This document shows, in pieces, positions 53,915 to 64,000 of a stretch of 64,000 nt of DNA. This DNA comes from Hymenopellis radicata. Lineage: Eukaryota > Basidiomycota > Agaricomycetes > Agaricales > Physalacriaceae. The DNA lies in the NCBI GenBank assembly GCA_015501595.1, contig JADNRX010000018.1, positions 124,001 through 188,000 on the forward strand. The letters run 5' to 3'. Numbering within the stretch: the stretch's first letter is position 1; every line of letters begins with the position of its first letter. A program made the position numbers and the translations under genes. A model generated the notes under the pieces. That model had not been told where the DNA came from. It saw only the letters and a list, made by a program, of their open reading frames with translations, and did not search any database.

Positions 53915-55342
53915 ATGTTCGCCTCCTTCGTCGTCCTTGGTTTCGCCGCCGCCGCCTTCGCTAGTCCGTTGAAGCGATTCGACGGTTTGACCGTGTCCTT
54001 GTCTGGACCCGCCACGAACGTCAGCTCTATCGCTGACCTCAAGTTTACGGCCACCATTACCAACACGGGAACAGACGACGCGAAAGTCTTGAAGTATGCC
54101 ACCATTTTGGATGACTTGCTCCCGACCAGATCGTTCACCGTCACCAAAGACGGCGAAGCTGTGCCATTTACCGGTGTCAAGGTAAAAAATCTGTTCCTAG
54201 ACATTTTGTAGGTTGCCAATCTTATTCATTCACGTAGATCTCGGTGTCTTTGGAGGACGCTGATGACTCTGCGTATGCATTCATCGCGGCAGGCGAGACT
54301 GTCACCGTCGAGCATGATGGTAAAGCCCATGTCCTTCAAATACGCGCGCGCAAGTACTGACGCGCCGATTAGTGTCTTCTTTGTTCGACTTCAGCTCCGC
54401 TGGTGAAGGCACTTTCACTTTCGAACCCGTCACGAACTTCCGTGTTGCGACCCCGGAGTCAAGCATCGTCAGCGAAATCCAGATGGATCGCGTTGAGGCC
54501 AGCGCCAACTCCATCAACGTTTTCGTCTCCGGTGACTTGACGAAGCGTGAACTTCACGAGCGCAATAAGCGTGCTGTCGACATCTGCACGAACACTTCCC
54601 GCAAGAGCTTCATCGATGCTAGGCATGTGTTTTGCTTTGCTATTAGTATTACGGCGATTGTTTAGTGTTCTACAGCTACACCGAAGCCAAGGCTTTGGCA
54701 TCTGGAGCTTCGTCCTACATTTCCAGCAACGGCGCCAATTCGCTCTACACTGCTTACTGGAGCACCAACAGTCAATCCACCATTCGCGGTGTTTTCAACG
54801 CAGTCGCTAATGAAGCGTCGTCGTCTCGCACGTGAGTATTACCGCATTTCATGTTTGTGTGAGTCTGACGTCTCCCAAGTTTGAGCTGCACGGATACCTA
54901 TGGTGTCTGCACTGGCGGTGTTATTGCTTACACAGTCATCGCTACCACGAACGTTAGTATCTACCGGTGTGCAAGAATGTAAGATGTACTAAGGTTCCCT
55001 TAGATCTACTACTGCAGCATCTTCTTCGACGAGGTTCCCTCGACCAGCCTCTGCTCCGGCACCACTGTCGCCAGCCGAAACGTTCGTGGTGGAACGACTC
55101 TTCACGAGGTACGCGCTGTACTTGTAGACAATGACAGTTATTCATCACCTGATAGCTTACGCACGCGGTTTCTGACACTGACGACGTTACTTACGGCTGC
55201 GCCGCTGACCAGGCGCTGTCCACGGCTAACAAGCGCGTCAATGCCGATAACTACAACGTACGTGATTCGTGTATTCGACTCTATCCATTCCTAATCTGCG
55301 TAGTGCTTCTCCACTCAAGTTTACGCCAACACGCAGTGCTAA
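53915..55342 (+). CDS. Deuterolysin-type (M35) zinc metalloendopeptidase, secreted
   Basis: Eight exons: 53915-54181, 54238-54319, 54373-54622, 54676-54831, 54880-54952, 55004-55108, 55156-55257 and 55304-55342; 357 aa, all phases consistent. The intron at 54623-54675 is GC-AG. Signal peptide MFASFVVLGFAAAAFA. A propeptide follows, ending at a Kex2-like KR in HERNKRAVD (near 183), leaving a mature enzyme of ~174 residues, the normal size. Catalytic HELTH at 310-314 is split by an intron after HE. The third ligand is D321 in DTDDVTYG, where the family usually has GTxDxxYG. Cysteines fit the disulfide pattern. The family digests extracellular protein at acidic to neutral pH. The final coding exon is only 39 nt. 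Confidence 0.94.
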
Positions 55343-55584
55343 AGTACGTAGCCAATATGAAAGACATATCACGCCGGAAGAATCGTATCGACTTGGGGAT
55401 TCAAACATAGTAAGAGATCATCGAAGTTATGTGTTGTACCAAAATGTATCTGCTGTTTGTCCTATTAAATTCGTGGTGCTTGCGCCATTCAACGATCCGG
55501 ACCGCCTATGGTCCCACTTCGAGTTTCCAGCGTTGACTACATGAGTATACGCGTTGTATTCCAGTTGAAGCTAGACAAGTCAAG

Positions 55585-58484
55585 TCAAACGTGTCCCGGA
55601 AACACGCGGAAACCCTCGAACGAACCTTTTGGTTTAGGTAGGCTTGAATTCAGGATCTGTATAGTCTTGTCAAGGTTCTCTTTCGCCTTCTCACCTGTAA
55701 ACCTTTTACGCAAATGTTCTGTCATAGGTATAGACTGATCTGAACACTCAACAACCTTTCCATCAACCAAGTCAGTGGGAAACTTGGCGGTTTCACGATT
55801 GGGACTTTGATTCCAGGCTAGGATCGCTGCCATGATAGCTCGACATCTCTCCCAAGACGGGTGCGTCGGATTTAATTTCGTTAATGACCGTAGCTTTTCG
55901 GGGTCTGCAACGAGGACGCACTGTGCGATGGCAAGGTTGCCGGGCTCGTGAAGGTGGTCGATAAAGTCTTGTCGAGATGAAGCCATCGAAGGTAGCGCGA
56001 GACCGGAAACATAGACCCCGATTATATGCTCTCCCATCCAGCCGCCACCCCATCCTATCGCCCATAGTGGACCAAGCGTTTGCATCCATTTGTCATTAAT
56101 GAAGAGACGATATGCTCTTTGGTCATGGCAAGACCGTAGCAAAGCAGCCATGACGTTACAAGTCGACTGTAGAATGGAACAGAAGAGTGGGTAGTCCAAG
56201 CGGCGTTGGCTATATCGCGGGTCGAGATTGTTTATCAATCGTGAAACAGAAGTGTGAAGAATTCGGTGGATGGATGACGTTGGAAAACAAGACGGCTTTC
56301 CGTCATATCAATGATGTCCGAATAAAGGCTGAGGATGTAGGCCATGCATCTATCACGAGACAGCGCGGAAGGAGGGTGACCTTCATTGACACTGTCAGAA
56401 TCTTCGAAATCTGCAATCTTTTCCATTACGCGCGCGATTTCTTCGAGGGGATCCTGCGTGCCGTTGGCTAATCGCCGCTCGGACCTGCCGTAGGTGCAGA
56501 TACTATCACTCGAGGCTAAACGACCAAGAACCGTTTCAAGCAGCTCCCAGTGACACTGTACTTCCGAAGGGGAAAGGTCATTGCGATTCAGCGTCCGCAT
56601 TATTGGTACATTCGTGGCGTCTTTCTCGATGTGATGCACAGCAAATTTTGCAGCAGCAAGAAGGACACGATCGTGGGTCGATAATAAGTCCGAAGAACCT
56701 GGATCGAAGGACAGAAGCGACGGCATCTCGAGTAGGTAGTCCCAAATGACGGGCAAAGGAAACACTTTTAAGGTGTTCTGTAACGTTCTGGGTTTCGTTG
56801 GTTGGTAATACGCTACTTTACTAACTGGCAACACGACAGTAATGAACTGTGCATGAGCTCCAGCTGTGAATTTCGCGTCGTCCAAACGAAAAGCGCCACT
56901 AGACGCCGTCAACATCACAAGTTCTTTCCACACGAGAGGATGAAGCGGAGTTCCATGGTACGAGATGAGTAGCTCTCTCATCTCGAAAGGATCTGGCACT
57001 TTCTGGATCATCGGCGTGACTGCCAAAGCCAAATCAAAGCGAGCGTCGCCTATCCGCTGAAATTGATTCTCCCAGCCAAACCTCGGAAATTCCTTCTTCG
57101 GAAGGAAGAGAAAGGAGCGAAAGATTCGCTCGAGAGCAGGTTCCGAACCAGGGAGGCACACTGCGCGCCCCGTACCAAGCTCTTCTTGGGAAAATTTCAC
57201 CACCATTGTCCCGCGCGTATACATCATGGCCTCTGGATCATGCCAAGCTGAGACCGCATATTGCTGCACGGAAGAAGGAAGGCCTCCAATGGCCATTAAT
57301 ACGATTTCCTCCACAACAGGGTTTGATGAGACGGTGTACAGCCAGTCTAGCGCATCCACAGACACTTCGTCGTAGGTATCTTGAACCGAAACATTTTCCA
57401 ACGCCAACATCGACTTGAAACGATGTTCAATCGAGTTTGGGTCCGAAGGCGAATTGCCGGGGCACCGGCTAGGGGAAAGTCGCGTTTCGATTTCCCTCCT
57501 GATGGAGCGCCAGAGTAATACGACAGCCTGGTAGGCGTAGTTAAGGAAGTCGCTCAACGGAGTCTGATATGGACACTGAGGGAAGAAGATTGGAAGGGCG
57601 TTGCTGATAAGGTACAGCGTGCAGAGCATGGCTGTTATTACACCGATAGCCCATGCTAGCGACGCACTCAAGGGAATAAAGAAGAGGATAAGGCCGGAGA
57701 GGAATAGCGCCAGGGAAAAATTCATGATGATGGGCAGCATCCCGATAATGATGCGAACCCGCCAGAGCTCGAGGCCGGTGAATCTGAAGTGACGGACATG
57801 GCTACGACGACTAGGGGTTCCGGAGTGGAGGGAGACATAGTGGTAAAGCCACTGCTTGATAAGAACGGCTGCAAGTGCGACGGCTAGGCTGGCAGTAAGG
57901 CTGACGGCCCAGAAGCCGTTCACCCAGACATTAATTTCGTCCGCGACAAACTGCGTCGTGGGGTCGATAGAAGGGCTAGTGATATTGGCAGTGGAAACAC
58001 CATCAGCCAAAGCGAGCTGGATGGACACGAGGTCGCGGAGAAGTATCGCGGTCATCTGGCCATAATCTGCCTGCAAGTTCTGAGATGCTTGTACAAGAAA
58101 TGACGTGACGACGGCGGAGAAGAGACCAGCCTATGATTCAAGTGTCAGATACAGTTCACCATGACTGTAACAACGTACAAATACAAGCATAACATCTAAA
58201 CCATCACGCGATTGTCCGACCATGTTGGCGTCAAACGCAGCTGCTTCCTCCGCGTATGTGCGCCATACTTTTGCATTTGAAGTAGTCTCCTCACAGTAGG
58301 CATCATCAGGGAACCGCCTGTCATATTCGTCATTGAAAATATAGCGATTGGGAGTGTTCTGTGTCCGAATGCCAAAGAAGTGTTTCTCGTGCTGGGATGC
58401 TGCAGGTATCTGAGAAGGAGCATCCGCATCTGCGAAGGATATCGGAGAGACTGTAGAATCTTCACCAACTTGTGGCGACGACAT
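55585..58484 (-). pseudogene. DUF6535 domain membrane protein with one frameshift
   Basis: Exon 1 58179-58484 (ATG at 58484, MSSPQVGEDS), 48-nt intron (GTACGT...ATAG), exon 2 58130 down to 55585. Exon 2 starts AGLFSAVVTSFLVQASQ and has membrane segments (GFWAVSLTASLAVALAAVL; IIIGMLPIIMNFSLALFL; IGVITAMLCTLYLISNALP). Frame 1 stops at 56235 (LLFHD), but the next frame continues the family sequence (LINNLDPRYSQRRLDYPLF) to 55585. One extra base in the A3 run (plus-strand 56244-56246) would restore ~950 aa. So this is either a working gene with an assembly error or an early pseudogene. It is the closest relative of the pseudogene at 13701-15240. Function unknown. Confidence 0.82.
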
Positions 58485-59712
58485 GAAAGACAATGCTGAA
58501 CAGCACCAAATGCGAACAGGCTGTGGCAGGAGTAAACAGGCGCCGTGTCGGGAATTTCGGCCGAAGGATACAAGTATGAATTCGACTCGCTTCACTCGAA
58601 GCGCCAATTCGCGTCACTTGCGAGACTTTACGGGTGTTCTACTACCAGTCGCGTCTTGGTCGCGTCCAATATCGTGTGAAGAAGTAGTCTCTCTAGGCAG
58701 ACTCGATCAAAGTGTCAGCTTTGATCTAGTCAAGAGAGTGATCGACTCAACAACCAAACAAACACAATCTTATTTCTTGACGCCCATGCTTATTGTCGTC
58801 GCCCTCTCCCTGCCACAACGTGCTCCTCGGCGTGATACAGGGATGGTGCCACGGCCGACGGACAATGTCGCCAATCAATCCAGGGTCTGTGCGCGGCGGC
58901 GTTGGTCAAAGCACCTTAGCATAAAATGTCAATGCGCAGCAGTCTGACGGCCAGGAGCAACCGTGCTGCACTTACGGTCAGGTCGAAATTAGGCTAACCT
59001 CCCGAATGCAGGACGAGAGAAAGAGGGGAGATAAATCGAGAATTTGGCGTCTGGGAAATGGGCGTTCATTGACGCGACCTCGTGAGTTTTCCTCTTTATC
59101 GCAACGAGTTGTTCATGATTTGAGTGACGCGTACAGTCAGCGAGATCAGCGGGGGCGCAGACTCAGAGTAAACGTTTTGTGGTGTCAATTCATTTCTCCG
59201 TCACCGATCCAAGGACTATCCGTATCCCTGTACAGATGCGCAACAGCACCTCCTTGGCACCTACCATGAGACGGCCAAGGATGTCTATCCACGGCGATCT
59301 CGACTCCGCTCCTGGAAGAGAAACTCCGGACGACAAAGTACTGTCTTGATCACCTCCAAGTAAGTTACGTGGCATGGAGAATGATTACAATTCGATGAGA
59401 AGTTCACTAGATTCATAACATACACTTGTTCGGACGCGTTCGAAATTGATTTGCTAGAGGAAGCTCTCCTTGTTCGAAAACGTTACTACCCACCAGAATA
59501 AGGCATACTTTGCCTCGACCTGGATTTGATGTCCTGACAAGAATCAAGGTGAGCACTACTGCGGAGTCTCCACTACTTCATGACCAACCTGAAGTCGTCC
59601 GCAGCCCGACGAGTATGTCGTAACTCTAACATGCCGAGCAGATCAGGGCTTTACTGGGGTTTCACGCGTATAAGAAGGCCTCATTGCCCGCATTCAAAGC
59701 ATATTTACTTCC
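58485..59712. other. Intergenic, divergent promoters
   Basis: 1.2 kb between the DUF6535 gene (-) and the FAD oxidoreductase gene (+). No further gene recognised. Confidence 0.45.
59668..59674 (+). promoter_or_regulatory. TATA-like box of the FAD oxidoreductase gene
   Basis: GTATAAG about 40 bp before the ATG at 59713; a plausible core promoter with a short leader. Confidence 0.4.
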
Positions 59713-61840
59713 ATGTCTTTCGTTAGAGTCCCAACGCGACTCAGTTTTCTTTCTCTTCTCGTCGTTCTCTCTGCTTCCACGCTCCGAGTCAACAGTCAGT
59801 CCTGTCGTAACGCTCCAGGAGATGCAGGTTTCCCCACAGATGACGCCTGGAGAGCGCTGAACGCGTCTATCTCTGGTCGCCTTACCACGGTCGTCCCTTC
59901 TGGCCAATTTTGCAAAGACCGCGGCGGATGTACGGATGCTGAATGGTCCAGTGCGACATTTCGTGCTGGGATTCCTGGTGCGATGGACTATGTATGTTCC
60001 GATCTCCTTTTAAGGCTACCTCGTTGACTTGCTCCATAACGTAGCTCAATTGGGAACAGGTATTTGTTTCGCCGCGATTTGTGGTTGATGAGCTCATAGA
60101 GTGTTAGGACTACGACGTCAACCCACCGGAAGTTTGCGTGAACAATATTATCACTTGTGGGCAGGGAAATATTCCTTTGTATGCCGTTCTGGCAACTACG
60201 GCCGAAGACGTCCAGGTGAGGATTATATATTCAATCGCCTGTACTCTGCTGAGCCTTTATTTAGGCGGGTATCGCCTTCGCAGAGGCGTACAACTTGCGC
60301 GTTGCCATCAAAGCCTCTGGACATGATGCTTCCGGACGATCCACTGCGCGCGATTCATTGTTGATCTCGACCCATCTCTTCCAGAACATCTCGTTCCATG
60401 ATGATTTTCAAGTTGGCAATAATAGCATGGGCTCGGCAGTCACCGTTGGCAGTGGCGTCTTTTTGAACAATTTGTACCGAGCTGCTAAGGATCAGGGTAA
60501 GATCCTCGTTGGAGGAGGTGCTGCCACGGTCGTGGCCGCAGGAGGATACATTCAAGGCGGTGGGCATTCGCCGCTTTCTCCTCTTCTTGGTTTGGCTGCC
60601 GACAATGTTCTTCGTAAGTCCTGGCGTCGTAACGTTGGCCTTGGTTAATAGTTTTACAGAATTTACCATTGTGACTGCCGATTCCAAAGTCGTCACTGCA
60701 GACGAAACTCAGAACAGTGATCGTCAGTCTCATTTTTCTTTCCTTTTTCGCCGCTCACCCTTCGACTAGTATTTTGGGCTCTTCGTGGCGGCGGTGCTGG
60801 TTCGTGGGGCGTCATCCTGTCTGCGACGTTCCGCACTTATCCTACATTCAATGGCACGCACGCCATCACCCTCATCAACACCAGTGGGTCGAATGCTACG
60901 TCTACGATGGCCGACATCATGCGGTTGCACGCTGAGCACATCTTCGACATGGACGACCTTCACATTGGGCAGTACTTCTTCGTCTTTCCGAACGTGACGT
61001 CTGGGTTTGAGTTGACTCTTACTCTCAACACCTATTTCCCGAATGTTACTGAGGCGGTTGCGACGGCGGCGATTCAGCCGTTTTTGGACGATGCGGTGGC
61101 GACTGGTGGTAGGATCACGTCGCAGAGTATTGAGGAGATGAATATTAATGATATACTCGCGGGTGAGGATGATGTAGTGGCAGCGAATTTGGTTATGGGG
61201 TCGAGGCTCTTTCCTGAGGATGTCTATCGCAATTCGCCGGATGCTATTGGGGAGATGTATACGAAGCTTTTCGAGGGCGGGGCCTTTATGTGAGTGCCTT
61301 CCATCTCCTAGTCTTGATCTTATAACTTAAATTTGTCGTGTAGCATCCTGGGTACCATGGTTTCTGGAGGTCTGTATATGTCTTGGTAAGAAGGCGACCT
61401 CGCTGATTCACCATTGTTCATAGGGCAAGTCGCAGCCAACGCCCATATCGACTCTGCCGTCACACCAAAGTGGAGAACGTCCAAAACTCATGTACGTGTT
61501 CACCACGTCCGAAGCTGTAGTCTTTTCTTGACCACCCCTGTAGATGATGGTTGTGAACGCCTGGGCGGACGACGCGGAGCCGTCCGAGGTTCAGGCGCAG
61601 ACGGAGCTATTCCAAAAGATGCAACTACCGATTTTTGAAGAGGTTATCGGGACGGATGGGGGTGCGTACTCGAACGAGGCGGATCCGACGGAGCCGAATT
61701 TCCAGACGACGTTTTATGGGCCTAATTATGATAGGCTGAGTGAGATTAAGAGGAAGTATGATCCTAGTGACCGATTTATCGTTGAAGGGGGTGTGGGGAG
61801 TGAGCGGTGGGATACGGATGGGTTTTGCATGGTCGCGTAG
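59713..61840 (+). CDS. Secreted FAD-linked oxidoreductase, berberine-bridge-enzyme type
   Basis: Nine exons: 59713-59991, 60045-60059 (15 nt), 60108-60215, 60265-60613, 60660-60722, 60770-61289, 61344-61369, 61424-61491 and 61544-61840; 574 aa with consistent phases. Signal peptide through LSASTLRVNSQ. FAD_binding_4 domain: ATTAEDVQ, AFAEAYNLRVAIKASGHD with the presumed flavin-linked His near 154, VTVGSGVFL, GGGHSPLSPLLGLAADNVL, then FWALRGGGAGSWGVI. The second, cysteine-type flavin link of bicovalent members is not evident (no Cys near GGYIQGGGHSPL). BBE domain at the C-terminus: NEADPTEPNFQTTFYGPNY and KYDPSDRFIVEGGVGSERWD. Members oxidise sugars, alcohols or secondary metabolites; the substrate here is unknown. 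A truncated paralogue follows at 62720. Confidence 0.93.
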
Positions 61841-62719
61841 AGGGAGGGTTCCAGACGATGCCCTCTCACTATAGACTGCAGTTTCCCGTAGCACGTCTCT
61901 CTTTTTGGTTCGTACGGTACTACTACTACGGCATGCATGGACAAGGACAATTATTTAATAGATCCGCCTTTAATAAATCTCGTGTCTAACGATCGAATAA
62001 GGCGTGACCGAATCTTGCCTCCTACCATCATGTCGCGCCATCTCATGCCCACCGCGAAGTAACCGACGCTCGTTGTGAATGACGCTAAGTCACTGCAGCG
62101 ACTACAGAGTACCAGCAATGAGAGACTCTCTCTACTCTGACGCTGACAGGGTGAGAGTTGAATACCAGAGCGTCCTTGAGAACGTGGGCTGACAAGGAAG
62201 AACATATGGCCGATGTAATCAGGATGTAGTAGGCTAGGATTCCGCTCGCTACGAACGTGAATAGCGCCGCCACGTGCGAAGCGCGCTGGTCACGAGTGAC
62301 GAGCCTAAGGATGTAGTGTCATGAAACTCTGCAACCATCATCCCTCCTCACACCATATCTACGGTCGCCATCCGCCATCGTCTACTTGCACTGCTAGAGG
62401 AGCATGAAATACCCGGCTATTGCCCGGCTAACACTGAGAACCTTGATGCACTTTGTGCGTAGTTCGTTTCATGGTTTCATTGTATCAGAGGCGCGCCAAT
62501 GTTCAAGTTTGAAGTCGTATCAGGAGTTGATTCTACTGCGGCGTCCCCCAAGTGACGCTATTAGCCGATCGTCCTCCTCAATTCACTCATTTCTTCAGTT
62601 TATGTTTACGTCTTTGTAGGGTCCGAAACTGGTGGCCATCGTGGCGGCAGTCAGGTTGCCCGCCTTGACGAGCGCTGCACAGGCTCCCAACTGTGATTTA
62701 GCCTCGGTGACAAAGGAGA
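61841..62719. other. Intergenic between tandem FAD oxidoreductase copies
   Basis: About 0.9 kb. I looked here for the first three exons of the downstream copy (signal peptide, CGQGNIPLYAV-like block) and did not find them. Confidence 0.5.
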
Positions 62720-64000
62720 GCTGGCATCGCGTTTGCGCAAACATACAACTTGCGGGTCGCCGTCAAGGCGTCGGGCCACGACTATCTCGGCCGTTCCACT
62801 GCCCGCGACTCATTACTGATCTCGACGCACCTTCTCCAGGACATCTCGTTTTCTGAGGACTACCAGATCGGTAATCAGAGTCAAGGTTCAGCAGTCACTG
62901 TTGGCAGTGGCGTCTTTTTGAACAAACTGTACCCGGCCGCTAAGGCGGAGGGTAAGATCGTTATTGGTGGAACGGCTGGCACCGTCATAGCCGCAGGGGG
63001 ATATGTCCAAGGCGCTGGACATTCGGCATTATCTCCTCTACTCGGTCTGGCCGCTGACAATGTGCTTCGTATGTTCTCTGGCATCTCGGTATTTCCCTTG
63101 TTTGACAGTTCTTTAGAATTCCAGGTCGTCACTGGGAATGCAGAAGTTGTCACGGTGGACGAGACACAGAATAGCGATCGTCAGTCTCTCCATTCTCACT
63201 ATATTTTCACAACTTGAACTCATGCTACACTTCAGTGTTCTGGGCTCTTCGTGGTGGTGGCGCCGGTTCTTTGGGCGTCATCATATCGGCGACTTTCCAT
63301 ACATTTCCCACCTTCAATGGGACTGTGTCCAGCGTCCTGGTACACTCCAACGACTCGACCGCTTTTGGAAACGTCATGGGAGTGCACGCTAAACACATTT
63401 TCGACTTGGACGACCTTCGCCCCGCCCAGTACTTTTATGCGCGCCGGAACGCGACCTCCAATCAGTTTAATCTCATTATAGCCACATTCTTCCTGAATGT
63501 CAGCGCAGAAGCTGCGACGTCGGTGATGCAGCCGTTGTTGGATGATATTGTAGCGAATGGGGGTACGATTGGGTCCCAGTCTGTCCAGGAAGCGAACTTC
63601 AACGACGCTGTCACCACGCAGGATGACGTTGTTGCGCAAAATCTGGCTATGGGCTCTCGGTTGTTTCCCCAAGCCGTTTATCGGGATTCGCCAGATGCTA
63701 TTGGCCAGATGTACACGAAGCTATTCGATGCTGGCTCCAACTCGTAAGTCATCCCTCGTTTGTCTACCTTATGCTGACTGGTTGTACAGCGTTCTTGGTC
63801 ATCTTGTCGCTGGGGGTAAGAAATCATTATCACGACCAAACGGCTAATAACTTTCGCTCCGCAGGCCAAGTCACAGAAAACGCGGATATCGATTCTGCTG
63901 TTCACCTGGCCTGGAGATCAGCCAAGACGCATGTATGGCTGAGGTTCCTATTTGTTAAATCAAGTCTAATGCTTTGGATAGATGATACTTGTCAATCAGT
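62720..64000 (+). pseudogene. FAD-linked oxidoreductase, 5'-truncated tandem copy (runs off right edge)
   Basis: Exons 62720-63068, 63117-63179, 63236-63743, 63790-63815, 63865-63932 and 63982 onward have the same borders as exons 4-9 of the gene at 59713 and keep frame. The sequence starts at AGIAFAQTYNLRVAVKASGHDY, so the flavin-linked His remains, followed by VTVGSGVFLNKLY, GAGHSALSPLLGLAADNVL, FWALRGGGAGSLGVI and QVTENADIDSAVHLAWR. The signal peptide and first ~134 codons are absent upstream, and no ATG is suitably placed. It may be a truncated duplicate, or the 5' exons may have been displaced. The 3' end lies outside the window. Confidence 0.8.

Overview
The window is nuclear DNA of a basidiomycete fungus, almost certainly an Agaricomycete. 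The evidence is genes with many introns of about 45-55 nt (GT-AG, a few GC-AG, 13-15 nt micro-exons), several DUF6535 membrane-protein genes (a family typical of Agaricomycetes), and a heavy load of young LTR retrotransposons with perfect target-site duplications (TSDs). No tRNA, rRNA or CRISPR locus was recognised.

Layout. 1-2925 (-): DUF6535 membrane protein, cut by the left edge. 3702-13630 (-): complete chromodomain-bearing Ty3/gypsy element with one 3,054-codon ORF, identical 310-bp LTRs and TSD GTATC. It sits just upstream of a decayed DUF6535 copy (13701-15240). 15304-17746 (-): Ase1/PRC1/MAP65 spindle-midzone protein. 18607-20023 (+): membrane-anchored Ser/Pro-rich protein, unrecognised.

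20433-43251 (-): a very large gene that fuses a ZNFX1-type SF1 RNA helicase to an NF-X1 zinc finger and three CbxX/SpoVK-like AAA+ modules. Its 13 exons can be followed in frame for 2,364 codons, but two transposons interrupt it: a 13.9-kb composite Ty1/copia element (23691-37607, TSD AGCGT) inside the first AAA+ module, and a 1.17-kb Mutator-like element (41524-42697, 10-bp TSD) near codon 185. The copia element itself contains a 4.7-kb transposase-less DNA transposon (27479-32165) and a 4.2-kb LTR element that encodes only a Gag-like protein (32420-36597, TSD TGTAT).

44356-52371: what looks like a small aromatic/quinate catabolic neighbourhood: a carboxymuconolactone-decarboxylase-like plus alpha/beta-hydrolase fusion (-), a Zn2Cys6 regulator (+, with three single-base homopolymer frameshifts) and a 3-dehydroshikimate dehydratase (+), with a DUF6535 relic between. 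53915-55342 (+): secreted deuterolysin-type (M35) metalloprotease. 55585-58484 (-): DUF6535 gene with one frameshift. 59713-61840 (+): secreted BBE-type FAD oxidoreductase. 62720-64000 (+): a second, 5'-truncated copy running off the right edge.

The most notable points are the helicase/triple-AAA gene broken twice by young transposons, the three-layer nest that includes a Gag-only LTR element, the decarboxylase-hydrolase fusion beside a dehydroshikimate dehydratase, and single-base frameshifts that mostly fall in homopolymer runs and so may be assembly errors. Exon coordinates were worked out by hand from splice motifs, reading frame and protein similarity; family names come from recognised motifs, not from a database search.
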